Part shown: in pieces, positions 16,634 through 24,351 of the stretch | How the letters are laid out: each line of letters opens with the position of its first letter | How positions within the stretch are numbered: position 1 is the stretch's first letter | Source of the DNA: a virus | Virus record (IMG/VR): IMGVR_UViG_3300024308_000296 | Span: 1-35,921 of that record | Direction: 5' to 3' (one strand) | DNA: 35,921 bases | The notes under the pieces: generated by a model | The model's input: only the letters and a program-made list of their open reading frames with translations | Database searches by the model: none | What the model was told of the DNA's origin: nothing | Translations under genes and position numbers: made by a program

Positions 16634-16925
16634 ATTTCTTGCCGCCTGGCGTCTTGATGATCCTGTACACCGAGGCCCGGCTGATGTCGAGGCGTCGTGC
16701 AACCTCCGTCGCGTTGCGACCATCGAACAGGCGCATGACTTCCTTCACAATCTTTTCGCGCTCAGCCTTCGGGCGCCGCGGGATATAGGTCTCGATTCCA
16801 GCGAACTCGCGGCGGGCCATCTGCTTAAGCTCTGCCGCCTTGCCGCTCATTTCAGGAAACTCGATTGCGATGAACTCGAAGATCTTATCGATCAGATCGG
16901 GATCGTCGAGGATCGTCGTCGTCAC
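16632..16925 (-). CDS. Mor-family transcriptional activator-like protein
   Basis: A 97-residue DNA-binding protein. Its C-terminal half, YIPRRPKAEREKIVKEVMRL followed by FDGRNATEVARRLDISRASVYRI, matches the Mor/C family of Mu-type middle/late activators: a YIP segment, a dimer helix, then a helix-turn-helix. The start chosen is GTG at 16925, because AGGGAGG lies five bases upstream and the codon overlaps the terminase stop as GTGA; an ATG at 16988 gives 118 residues but has no ribosome-binding site and a 67-base overlap. The gene sits between TerL and gpW, an unusual place for a regulator, and its stop overlaps a dyad repeated before the capsid gene. Confidence 0.78.
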   Translation of the reverse strand: MTTTILDDPDLIDKIFEFIAIEFPEMSGKAAELKQMARREFAGIETYIPRRPKAEREKIVKEVMRLFDGRNATEVARRLDISRASVYRIIKTPGGKK

Positions 16926-18916
16926 CACTGCCTCCCTGCTGGCCGGCGCGACTGGGGGGCTGGGTTCGATTGCGGTTTCGGTTTCCATGGTTCTTGTGGT
17001 TGTAGTAATGCGGTTGGTACAGATGCAATCGAGTTGGTGGTGGCGGTGCCTTCGACAGCGAGCGGCTCAATCGACGGCGGGTCGCTGAACAGGTCGGGCG
17101 TGCTGGGTACGACGATCTCGCGCACCAGCTGCCACTGGCTCGCGGTCTTCTTGTGCAGGCCGAGGTAATGCGCGGCGGCCAGGTTGTAGACCATCAGGTC
17201 GCCAGCTTCATTGCGATCGTTCTTTTTCTTCTCCCAGACGCGTACCTTGCGACCACGTTTCCAGACGGTGACGCTGTACTCGGCTGTCAGCTGGTCGTAG
17301 TACTCGTCCTGCAGCCCCTCGGGGAAGTGCGTCGCGCCGGGGCCGTCCGCCAGGTGGTAGCGGCTCGCCAGGTAGTCCTTCGCGGTGTCGGTACCGATCA
17401 GCCACATCTTCGCGCCGTGCGGCATCACCTTGCCCATCCAGTTCACGTCGACCAGGGTCGGCTTGACCGCAAGGATCGGCTTGTTCGAGGTCGACGCTCC
17501 CTTGACCGCGTAGATATGCCGGTGCTGGCGGGTGCGCGTGAAGTTGTAGACCTCGTTGGTGTGAGCACCGCCAGAGTCAATGAACACGGCCGCGATGCCG
17601 ATCTCGCGACCGCCTGCGTGGCAGTACTTCCCTTTCAGCAGCACGTCGAGCTTGTCCCACGTAGCCTGCTCGGTCGGCGATCCCCACACCACCTGGTAGT
17701 CGACGATCCAGTCCTCCATTCCCTCGCCCCAGGCGACGACCTTGAGCTCGAGGCGGTCGTTCTGAGTATCCACCGCGCCGGTCAGCAGCAGGCCGCCCAT
17801 CGGAACTGTGCCCAGCTTATAGCCGCCGGCACGCGCCTTCAGCTCAGATGCCTTGGTCTGCTCTTTCTTCCGCTCCCAGCAGCGCGCCAGGCGCGTGTTG
17901 TAGAACGTGATCATCAATTCGTCGCTACCTTCATCGAGCCGGGCGCGAGCCGCGCGGTACTCCAACAGCAGCGTCTTCCACGGCACCCAGCCGTATGGCG
18001 CGAACATGCCGCTGATGACGAAGCTCTCGGTCTCACCATCTCCAGGCACGCCATCCGACCACGCGCCACGTGCGTACATGCGGCCCTTGTCGGTCTCCCG
18101 CATGAACGCTCCGCACTCGCAGCACGGATAGATGGCCTCGCCGGCATCATCCTCCTGGAGCCGTTCGAAGACCATCGGCTGCGCATGGCCGCAGTGAACG
18201 CAATCGGCCAGCGCCTCGCGCTGGGTCCCACGCTTGAAGAGGCCTTCAATGATCGAGCGCCCCGTAACTGTCGGCGAGCTGGGGAAGTAGCTCTTGCGGT
18301 TGCGCTCGAAGGTGGTTTGGCGCGCCTTCGCCAGGGCGACCGGATCACCCTCGCCGTTGACGTTGTTATCCGCCCGATCGACCTCATCGAACAGCACTCG
18401 CCGCGCCGGGATCTCGGACAGGTTGGCGGCAGCGCCGGCCGTTACGATGTGCAGCGAGCCGCCGACATATTCCTTGGTATCGAGCGTATTGACCGAGTCA
18501 CGCGCGCGTGGCGCAGCGACACGCTCGCGCACTGGCTGCACCGCGGCAATGGTCTTGCTGACCCGGGCGCTGGTACGCTTGGCTAGCTTGCCGGTCGGGA
18601 GGATCCACAGGAAGTTCGCTGGCGACTGGTGCACCGAGCAGCAGAACCAGTTCAGGCCGACCTGGGTCTTGAGCATCTGGGATGCTCCCATCAGCGCGAC
18701 CACCTTGCACGGATGGTTGTCTGACAGCGCGCGCATCACTTCGCGAGCATGCGGCGTGCGGTCCGTACGGTACTTGCCCGACTCGTTCGCACCCGACTCC
18801 TTCGGAATGATCATATGCTCGTCGGCCCAGGCATCGACCGTCATGTTCGGGTCGGGCAGCAGCCCACGTGCGATCGCAGGATAGAGGATGTGCGCAGCTG
18901 GCGTCAGGCCAATCAT
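16922..18916 (-). CDS. terminase large subunit (lambda gpA family)
   Basis: A 664-residue packaging ATPase-nuclease. The Walker A-like segment MGASQMLKT is at about 76-84 and the Walker B segment VLFDEVD at about 174-180. A zinc-ribbon-like CxxC pair is seen at C239/C242 and C265/C268. The C-terminal nuclease region begins near GAVDTQNDRLELKVVAWG and contains AVFIDSGG. Lambda-family large terminases cut at cos sites, which fits the candidate cos elements upstream of the small subunit gene. Start overlaps the small-subunit stop as ATGA. The C-terminus is Pro-rich. Confidence 0.95.
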   Translation of the reverse strand: MIGLTPAAHILYPAIARGLLPDPNMTVDAWADEHMIIPKESGANESGKYRTDRTPHAREVMRALSDNHPCKVVALMGASQMLKTQVGLNWFCCSVHQSPANFLWILPTGKLAKRTSARVSKTIAAVQPVRERVAAPRARDSVNTLDTKEYVGGSLHIVTAGAAANLSEIPARRVLFDEVDRADNNVNGEGDPVALAKARQTTFERNRKSYFPSSPTVTGRSIIEGLFKRGTQREALADCVHCGHAQPMVFERLQEDDAGEAIYPCCECGAFMRETDKGRMYARGAWSDGVPGDGETESFVISGMFAPYGWVPWKTLLLEYRAARARLDEGSDELMITFYNTRLARCWERKKEQTKASELKARAGGYKLGTVPMGGLLLTGAVDTQNDRLELKVVAWGEGMEDWIVDYQVVWGSPTEQATWDKLDVLLKGKYCHAGGREIGIAAVFIDSGGAHTNEVYNFTRTRQHRHIYAVKGASTSNKPILAVKPTLVDVNWMGKVMPHGAKMWLIGTDTAKDYLASRYHLADGPGATHFPEGLQDEYYDQLTAEYSVTVWKRGRKVRVWEKKKNDRNEAGDLMVYNLAAAHYLGLHKKTASQWQLVREIVVPSTPDLFSDPPSIEPLAVEGTATTNSIASVPTALLQPQEPWKPKPQSNPAPQSRRPAGRQW

Positions 18917-19482
18917 TCGAGATGCGCCCCCAGCTGGACATCCAGGCGCTCACCGAATGTATGCGCCATACTTTCCAGCAGCGCCCGCATCTCGCGTTCG
19001 ATCACGTCCTCGCACTCCTCGGCGGTGCCCAACGGCGCCACGTCTGCGGCGATCCGGCGCGCGCAGTTCATCAGCCCATCGCGCAGTGCGCGCGCTGCCT
19101 CGAAGATGGTCGAGTCGACGTCCGACTTGAGCAAGAACTGGCCGGCCATCTCGGCCAGCTTGATCTCGGCGGAAGCAGCCTCCGCCGCCTCCCGACGCGC
19201 GCGGCTCGAATCGTAGCTGGGAGTCTTCGCCGGCTTGACCTCGGACTCCGCACCTCCCGCACCCGCCGGGGCGGACGGCTGCGCCTCATTTGCCGTGTGG
19301 GCAGGTCGCTGGGCATTCGCGCGCGGGCGGGTGTTCTTCTGGTACAGGTGAGTCGCGTAATCGGGGTCCACCTTCTTATCGGTGACCGGAATCCCGCACC
19401 TGGTCACCGCGTCGTACGCGGACTGGCGCGAGATGCCCACCAGCTTGGCCCACTCGGCGATGGTTGTCAGGTTTTGCGTCAT
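18913..19482 (-). CDS. terminase small subunit (Nu1-like)
   Basis: A 189-residue protein. Residues 5-32 (TTIAEWAKLVGISRQSAYDA) form a winged-helix/HTH typical of Nu1-like small terminases that bind cosB. Residues about 50-90 are a Pro/Ala linker and the rest is helical and acidic, suited to contact with the large subunit. It is followed directly by TerL with an ATGA overlap. Three TTGTCAGG repeats begin inside its 5' end and extend upstream. Confidence 0.85.
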   Translation of the reverse strand: MTQNLTTIAEWAKLVGISRQSAYDAVTRCGIPVTDKKVDPDYATHLYQKNTRPRANAQRPAHTANEAQPSAPAGAGGAESEVKPAKTPSYDSSRARREAAEAASAEIKLAEMAGQFLLKSDVDSTIFEAARALRDGLMNCARRIAADVAPLGTAEECEDVIEREMRALLESMAHTFGERLDVQLGAHLE

Positions 19483-19511
19483 ATCGATTCGTTGTCAGGT
19501 CAATTGTCAGG
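19464..19511. repeat. three TTGTCAGG direct repeats (candidate cosB)
   Basis: Copies at 19464-19472 (TTGTCAGGT), 19492-19500 (TTGTCAGGT) and 19504-19511 (TTGTCAGG), spaced 28 and 12 bases. The first is within the start of the small terminase gene, the others just before it. This is the position of the R sites bound by Nu1 in lambda. Confidence 0.5.
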
Positions 19512-19582
19512 AAATGTTTTTCGGTTCCGCTAGTGCGATGACGGGGCCTGAATTACCCTTGCTAGCCCTACCCCAGAAAGAA

Positions 19583-19600
19583 CCTAACCCCGGGGGAGGG
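19583..19600. other. GC-rich dyad, candidate cosN nick site
   Basis: A perfect 8-bp palindrome CCCCGGGG (19588-19595) within a partly symmetric 18-bp segment. It lies about 75 bp upstream of the TTGTCAGG repeats in the direction of TerS transcription, giving the lambda-like order cosN, cosB, TerS. No direct evidence of cleavage; GC-rich dyads also arise by chance in such DNA. Confidence 0.3.
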
Positions 19601-19619
19601 GCTGGGCAGCCCGCCGGCA

Positions 19620-20375
19620 TCACTGGCCGCCGCCGCCCGGCCGCGGCCGGTTGAACTCGGTCTCCCAGTGGTGCGGGAACCGCTTCTCGACGGTGGCCTG
19701 GCCGACCTCGTGGAAGCGCAGGCGCTGCTGGTACTGGACCTGCTGCACGAAGATGAACACCGGGCGGATCGCCGAGCCGTGCGCGAACTTGCGCTTCAGG
19801 TAGATGCCCGGCAGGAGCCCCTTGTTACCGTTCGGCAGGACGAAGTACGTCACGCCCTGGCGCGCGATGGTGCGGTTCGAGCGCTGGCTGCCGGTGGCCC
19901 GCGACTCGTAGCCGGCACCGTGCTGCACCTTCAGCTGCGACAGCACCTGGCGGATCTGGCCACGGCGGACGTTGCCGTTGCCATCCAGGTCCGCGCCTTC
20001 ACCAGGCACAGCGAACCAGCCCTGCGGCATCATCCCGTTCGCCTGAAGCATCCGCTCCATGCCCTTCAGGCCGCGACCGCCGCCAAAAATCTGCGGCCCC
20101 AGGAACTTATCGGCTGGCGTACCCTTGCCCCACGGGTCGTCCTTCACCCACACGCGCGCCTCGAGGCGGTCCCTGGTGGCAGACTTCAGGAAGGTGCCGT
20201 TCAGGGCGTAGTTGGTCGGGCGATCAAATACGGCGCGCTTCTCGTCCTTGATGGCGGCCTGCACGTCCTTGCCGGTGCGGGTCAGCGCGATCGCCGCGAC
20301 GATCGGGCCACGCCGACCCATCTCCGCGACCTGGTTCGCTACCGCTGGGAAGCTGCTCCTCAAACTCATCCTCAT
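19620..20375 (-). CDS. gpZ/neck-like minor tail protein
   Basis: A 251-residue basic protein. The ATG at 20375 is preceded by GAGGAG with suitable spacing. The N-terminal layout (VAEMGRRGPIVAAIALTRTG, then KRAVFDRPTNYALNGTFLKS and an ARVWVKD strand) resembles lambda gpZ / minor tail protein Z, and the ending RLRFHEVGQATVEKRFPHHW resembles the helix near the C-terminus of such proteins. In lambda, Z lies between FII and U; here it lies upstream of the terminase and the candidate cos site, and no Z candidate is seen between the FII-like and U-like genes. The family call is moderate; an unrelated early protein is possible. Confidence 0.5.
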   Translation of the reverse strand: MRMSLRSSFPAVANQVAEMGRRGPIVAAIALTRTGKDVQAAIKDEKRAVFDRPTNYALNGTFLKSATRDRLEARVWVKDDPWGKGTPADKFLGPQIFGGGRGLKGMERMLQANGMMPQGWFAVPGEGADLDGNGNVRRGQIRQVLSQLKVQHGAGYESRATGSQRSNRTIARQGVTYFVLPNGNKGLLPGIYLKRKFAHGSAIRPVFIFVQQVQYQQRLRFHEVGQATVEKRFPHHWETEFNRPRPGGGGQ

Positions 20376-20416
20376 CGCCCTACTCCTCAAATTTCCGGCT
20401 TTGCCGACTACTTCTC

Positions 20417-20641
20417 AAACCCTGCAAGCCTGAAACCCTCATGGATACTGGCTCTTAGCAGGGTATGCACACATGCAGGGTTGTTTATGATGTGGCTGTC
20501 AAAAAAAACACATCGACCCTGCTACTGTTATTCGCGCCTACGTGCGCAAAACCCGGCAAACCCTGCATACCCTGCTGAAACCCACTATCCATGCGGGTTT
20601 GCGGCTTGCAGGGTTTGATTGCTACTCTGCATAACCCTGCA
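20417..20641. repeat. iteron cluster, eight ACCCTGC copies (candidate replication origin)
   Basis: ACCCTGC occurs at 20419-20425 (+), 20458-20464 (-), 20475-20481 (-), 20516-20522 (+), 20560-20566 (+), 20569-20575 (+), 20608-20614 (-) and 20634-20640 (+). Five copies extend to AACCCTGCA. An AT-rich stretch with a run of eight A lies between copies at about 20481-20515. The cluster fills the gap after the primase-helicase gene and runs into its last codons. Iterons plus an AT-rich element beside a replication gene suggest an origin; a promoter/operator cluster is the alternative. Confidence 0.6.
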
Positions 20642-23375
20642 ATGCGCGGTCCGCGCGGACCTTGCCCAGCTCCCGGAACTTGGCGATCTGCTCGTCCAAT
20701 GGGTGCGGGAAATCGTCGTTCTCGACCACGAACACCATCCTGGTCTTTTTGTGCTTGCTGTCGACAGCCACGCTCTTCTTGGCCTTGTGCTCACGCCCAC
20801 CGATCAGGCCGGCGAACTTGCACAGGGTGAGCGGCTTCTCCCCGCTCTTGTCGCACCACCGCTTGTAGATGATGTACAGGTCTTCGGACAGGCAGGAGCA
20901 GTACGGTGCATCCAGGTAGCCGTCCTTCCAGGCCCGGTGGAATGACATCCAGCCGGCCAGGCCGAACTCGATCACGCGCTCTTTCGCCAGCGTCATCGGT
21001 GGCTTGGAATGCTCGTTGAAGTCGTCCAGGGGCAGCGTCAACAGGAAGTGGTAGAAGGCCTCGATGGCGCCCTGCGCGATCGCATCCTTGACCTGGTTGT
21101 AGAACGCCGGATCCTGCTTGCGCCTGGCCTCGATGACCATGAACCGCCTGTCCTCCAGCTCGATCGGAATCGGCTGCGGCTCGTTCGAGAGGAACACCGA
21201 GTTCATGTGGTTGCGCTCGTCGCGCGCCGGCAGGTTCTTCTCGTTGATGTTCATGGTCTTGCCGGTGATCATGTACTTGAGCGTGCCGTTGTGGCTGTAC
21301 TTGTCGTCACGCGACAGCACCTCCTCGAACAGCACGAACAGCTTCTTGCTGCGCCAGGACGTGAAGGTCGAGTCCAGCTGGTGTTGGCTGGCCACCGTGC
21401 CGTAGTCGCCGAAGATCGGCAGCATCACGCCCTCAAAAAACAGCGACTTGCCGGTGCCCTGCTTCTCGCCGAACATCAGCAGCGCCGTTTGCATCTTGGC
21501 GCCCGGGTGCTGCAGCGGGTACGCAAGCCAGCGCAGGATCCACTCCATGTATTCGTCGGCCCGGTCTTCGGCATCGCACAGCGAGGCCAGGAGCGCGAGG
21601 ATCGGCTTGATCAGCTCAGGATTGTTCTTGGGCTTGAGCGGCCAGCCCAGGAAAATGTTCACGTGACTGGCCGGGTCGGCCTGCTGTGTCGGATCGAACA
21701 CCAGGTTGCGCGCCTCGATCGTCTTGCGCAGGGCATGCTCCTGCCATTTGCTGGTCAGCTCGGCCGTGTAGTCGGCGCGCACGGCGCCCAGCGACATTAC
21801 CTGCTGGCCGATGCCGTCCCAAACCGTCTCGGTACCGCGCAGGAGCGTGAGGTTATCTAGCATCTCGCCCAGCTTGCCGCCGCTGCCATTGCCTTCGACA
21901 GCCTTACCACCCACCAGGGTGGGCAGGGATTCGCGCGTGATAATCCGGCGGCCTGGCACCTTCTCCCAGTCCGCAGCAAGTTCCTTTCCAACCCACGCAA
22001 CAAATGCTGATCTCTTGAGGCGTTGCTTGCGGCGACTGTCCCATACATCAGTGGTCCCGTAGATCAGCTGGAAGTGCGCATGTAACACCTCCAGTGTCGG
22101 CGCGCGCATGTCGGACTGAATGTCCTGCGGCTCAGCGGCTGGTGACGGCTCAGGCAACGGCGCGTCGTTCAGGTAGGCTGGCGGCTCTTCATCCGATGCG
22201 CCCGTCTGCGGTTCCTCGGCCATGGTGAGGGCGCGGGAGCGCGCCGCCAACACCTGGTCGCGGACGACGTCGAGCGATTCGGCCAGGTACAGGTCATTGA
22301 AGTCGGAGTCCTTGCTGTCGGCGGCGCGGTTGGCGAACACCGGGATCACCACCGACGCGTTGCCCACCACCCGGGCGGCAGCGCGCGATCGCGACACGCC
22401 GGCGTTCTCGAACTTGAGCAGCTGGACACGCCGGCCAGCGCGAACGTCGGCCTCGATGTATGGCGTCTTGGTCGCGTCCTCGCGCCACGTGGCTCGGACG
22501 CATACGACGTCGCCACGCGCGTCCACCAACTCATGGTCGGCGCCATCGATGACCGGGGTCCATTCGGTGTCGTATTCCTTGAGCAGGAATTCACCCAGGC
22601 GCGCGACCACGCGCATGTCGTCATCGGCCAGGAACAGCAAGTGCGCATCGGGGAAGAGCTCGCGCAGCTGCCTGGCGACCGGCAGCAGGTTGCCGGCATT
22701 GAACGCGACCATGGTCGGCGTGTCAAATTCGGTCGCCATGCGCGCCGTCTCGCAGGTCGCATAGCCCTCGCCAATCTCGATCAGCCTGGCCTCGGGCGTT
22801 AGCCGGCCCAGCAGGCAAGCGCCGCCTACCATGTCGATGCCGCTGCTGAAGCGCTTCTCGCCGTCCGGCTGGATGCGCTGCAGGCCGGCCAGCGTGGCAC
22901 CGGCTTCGCTGTACTTCATCACCGGCACCAGGAGAACTCCGTCGCTGTCGACCCGGGTCTTCTCGCTCTGGACACGCTTGCGCGCCAGGTATGATGAAGG
23001 CTGGTCGCTGTCGGCGGCGGCGGCCCATGCCTGGCGCGCGCGGTTGGCCGCCATTTCGGCCTTACGCTGCTTGCGCGCGGCTTCTGCCTTGTCATGCGCT
23101 TCTTGCTTGCGATGTGCCTCGGCACGCTCCTCGGCCGAGATGCCCGACCAGTCCATCCTAAGGGGGATCGAATTCGGATCCTGGCCTTGCCAGACGCCGA
23201 ATGAGCCAGTTCGCACTTCGCGGCCGGAGTCGAGCCTCACCTGGCGGAAGAGATACCACGCTTTTTTCTTCGGGCCAAAGCGATGCGCCTTGCCGTCGAA
23301 TACCGGGTGCCCATCAGGAAGCGGCGGCAGGCCGGCTTCCGCCATCTGCGCGATGATCTGTTCGCGGGTCAGCAT
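20622..23375 (-). CDS. Toprim/SF3 primase-helicase
   Basis: A 917-residue replication protein. A basic, Ala/Lys-rich helical stretch follows the N-terminal 70 residues. A Toprim-type nucleotidyl-transfer domain lies at about 195-260 (RLIEIGEGYATCETA, then LLFLADDDM). A superfamily-3-like helicase (DUF5906 type) lies at about 570-780, with Walker A GEKQGTGKS at 636-644, Walker B-like KKLFVLFEEV at about 677-686, and a FLSNEPQPIPI sensor-like motif near 730. The general plan is that of phage P4 alpha, which primes, unwinds and binds origin iterons. The ATG at 23375 opens MLTREQIIAQM; upstream residues in the frame look non-coding. The gene ends inside the iteron cluster. Confidence 0.88.
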   Translation of the reverse strand: MLTREQIIAQMAEAGLPPLPDGHPVFDGKAHRFGPKKKAWYLFRQVRLDSGREVRTGSFGVWQGQDPNSIPLRMDWSGISAEERAEAHRKQEAHDKAEAARKQRKAEMAANRARQAWAAAADSDQPSSYLARKRVQSEKTRVDSDGVLLVPVMKYSEAGATLAGLQRIQPDGEKRFSSGIDMVGGACLLGRLTPEARLIEIGEGYATCETARMATEFDTPTMVAFNAGNLLPVARQLRELFPDAHLLFLADDDMRVVARLGEFLLKEYDTEWTPVIDGADHELVDARGDVVCVRATWREDATKTPYIEADVRAGRRVQLLKFENAGVSRSRAAARVVGNASVVIPVFANRAADSKDSDFNDLYLAESLDVVRDQVLAARSRALTMAEEPQTGASDEEPPAYLNDAPLPEPSPAAEPQDIQSDMRAPTLEVLHAHFQLIYGTTDVWDSRRKQRLKRSAFVAWVGKELAADWEKVPGRRIITRESLPTLVGGKAVEGNGSGGKLGEMLDNLTLLRGTETVWDGIGQQVMSLGAVRADYTAELTSKWQEHALRKTIEARNLVFDPTQQADPASHVNIFLGWPLKPKNNPELIKPILALLASLCDAEDRADEYMEWILRWLAYPLQHPGAKMQTALLMFGEKQGTGKSLFFEGVMLPIFGDYGTVASQHQLDSTFTSWRSKKLFVLFEEVLSRDDKYSHNGTLKYMITGKTMNINEKNLPARDERNHMNSVFLSNEPQPIPIELEDRRFMVIEARRKQDPAFYNQVKDAIAQGAIEAFYHFLLTLPLDDFNEHSKPPMTLAKERVIEFGLAGWMSFHRAWKDGYLDAPYCSCLSEDLYIIYKRWCDKSGEKPLTLCKFAGLIGGREHKAKKSVAVDSKHKKTRMVFVVENDDFPHPLDEQIAKFRELGKVRADRALQGYAE

Positions 23376-23457
23376 GACGGCTTTCGGGAGGGTGTGCTCG
23401 CAAGCATGAGAAAATTGAAACTCATCACTTCTCAACCCCTGCACGCATGGAGCACAC

Positions 23458-23721
23458 GTGACTGAAACTATGAATGAAATCCGAGAACGCGCCCACAAGG
23501 CGCATGCCGGCTTGGACTATGCCCTTGAGGTTTTTGGTGACGACCTCTCGCGGCGAGAGGGATATCATGGCCTCGATGGCATGGATGCTATCCACTTTTA
23601 TTTGGTGCATAAATTTCACTGGCTACCCCGAGATGTCAGGCAAATGAGCACGGACGAGATTCGCTTCGTGTTATCTCAAGAGCTAAAAGGCTGGACTCTG
23701 CCCTCAGCAGCTCGCCGCTAA
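23458..23721 (+). CDS. small plus-strand protein of unknown function (87 aa)
   Basis: An 87-residue frame starting at GTG (23458), five bases after GGAG; an in-frame ATG follows at 23470. The protein is mostly helical with Trp and His (YLVHKFHWLPRDVRQMS). The DNA is visibly richer in A/T than its neighbours and the frame is antisense to the leftward early operon, both marks of a late-acquired, independently expressed gene. It is followed by a 9-bp hairpin (23731-23754). No family recognised. Confidence 0.55.
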   Translation: MTETMNEIRERAHKAHAGLDYALEVFGDDLSRREGYHGLDGMDAIHFYLVHKFHWLPRDVRQMSTDEIRFVLSQELKGWTLPSAARR

Positions 23722-23824
23722 GCTCAGCAATGCAGCCGCCTGCAAGCGGCTGCAGTTGACGAAGTTTGAGCAACGCCAGTCGCGCTTTCTTTTCGTCGAG
23801 CGCGAAATCATTCATCGACTTCAT
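23636..23824 (-). CDS. possible small leftward-operon protein (62 aa)
   Basis: A 62-residue frame whose ATG overlaps the stop of the CII-like gene (ATGA) and is preceded by GGAGG. The first 25 residues (MKSMNDFALDEKKARLALLK) look protein-like; the rest is less convincing. It overlaps the 3' end of the plus-strand 87-residue gene by 86 bases, so at least one of the two may be shorter or not translated. Function unknown. Confidence 0.4.
   Translation of the reverse strand: MKSMNDFALDEKKARLALLKLRQLQPLAGGCIAELSGELLRAESSLLALEITRSESRPCSFA
23731..23754. terminator. strong hairpin without U-tract
   Basis: TGCAGCCGC and GCGGCTGCA form a perfect 9-bp stem around a 6-base loop, ten bases after the stop of the plus-strand 87-residue gene. 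No run of T follows on either strand, so it may stabilise a 3' end or pause polymerase and is not a textbook terminator. Confidence 0.35.
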
Positions 23825-24270
23825 TTCTCCTCCCTAGGCCGGCAGTAGATCTGGAACATCAGGGCCATCAGCTCCTGGGTGGTCTTGTGCATTTGCTGGC
23901 CGATCTCCTGGAGGTCTTCGCGCTCGCGGCGGTCGATCTCTCCATCGGCGACGGCGGCCGTGTAGGTAGCCGACAGGCGACCCAGCTCGACATACAGCTC
24001 ATGGAACTTAGCTTGCAGCTCTTCGCCACTCACTCCCTCGCCTTCAGGCAGCTGGACGAACACGCCACCGCTTGCAGCCGCGACCGCCTGGGCAAAATGC
24101 GTCGTGCCGGCGTAGGTCTGGATCAGAAGCGCGGTGTCCACGCGCATACCCTGGCCCTTGACCTCGTACACACGCGCTTCAAGGGCAGTCTTGGTCAATC
24201 CGAGCGTCCCAGCGGTGCCGTTCCACCCGTGCACCTTGATCATTTCTTGGTAAGCGGACAATAAATCCAC
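23821..24270 (-). CDS. phage regulatory protein, CII/YmfL-like
   Basis: A protein of about 149 residues that begins V(M)DLLSAYQEMIKVHGWNG and continues TLGLTKTALEARVYEVKGQG, the pattern of the phage regulatory CII (YmfL) family: an N-terminal helical DNA-binding region followed by a helical C-terminus (ELYVELGRLSATY, REDLQEIGQQMHK). The GTG at 24270 is chosen because AAGGA lies six bases upstream; the ATG at 24285 has AAGGA directly against it. It follows cro in the leftward operon, as CII-type regulators do, and probably influences the lysis-lysogeny choice or replication genes downstream. Confidence 0.72.
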   Translation of the reverse strand: MDLLSAYQEMIKVHGWNGTAGTLGLTKTALEARVYEVKGQGMRVDTALLIQTYAGTTHFAQAVAAASGGVFVQLPEGEGVSGEELQAKFHELYVELGRLSATYTAAVADGEIDRREREDLQEIGQQMHKTTQELMALMFQIYCRPREEK

Positions 24271-24315
24271 GATGTTTCCTTCCATTCCTTGGGTGTTGCG
24301 ATCCGATCAAGATGG

Positions 24316-24333
24316 GTAACCTTATGCAACCTT
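24316..24333 (-). promoter_or_regulatory. direct repeat AAGGTT, period 10, upstream of the CII-like gene
   Basis: The minus strand carries AAGGTT twice, exactly one helical turn apart (24333-24328 and 24323-24318), about 45 bases before the CII-like start. CII-type activators bind direct repeats on one DNA face, so an autoregulatory site is possible. Short and unproven. Confidence 0.3.
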
Positions 24334-24351
24334 GCTAACAGAAAATTTCCT

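Noticed and set aside
20481-20515. TTGACA on the minus strand next to the eight-T run as a late promoter
   Set aside because: No acceptable -10 lies 16-18 bases downstream; the nearest TA-rich hexamer is too close.
20461-20575. Iteron region as a CRISPR array
   Set aside because: Repeats are 7-10 bases, in both orientations and irregularly spaced, with no cas genes.
23434-23443. AACCCCTGCA upstream of the primase gene as another iteron
   Set aside because: It has an extra C relative to the iteron core and stands alone.
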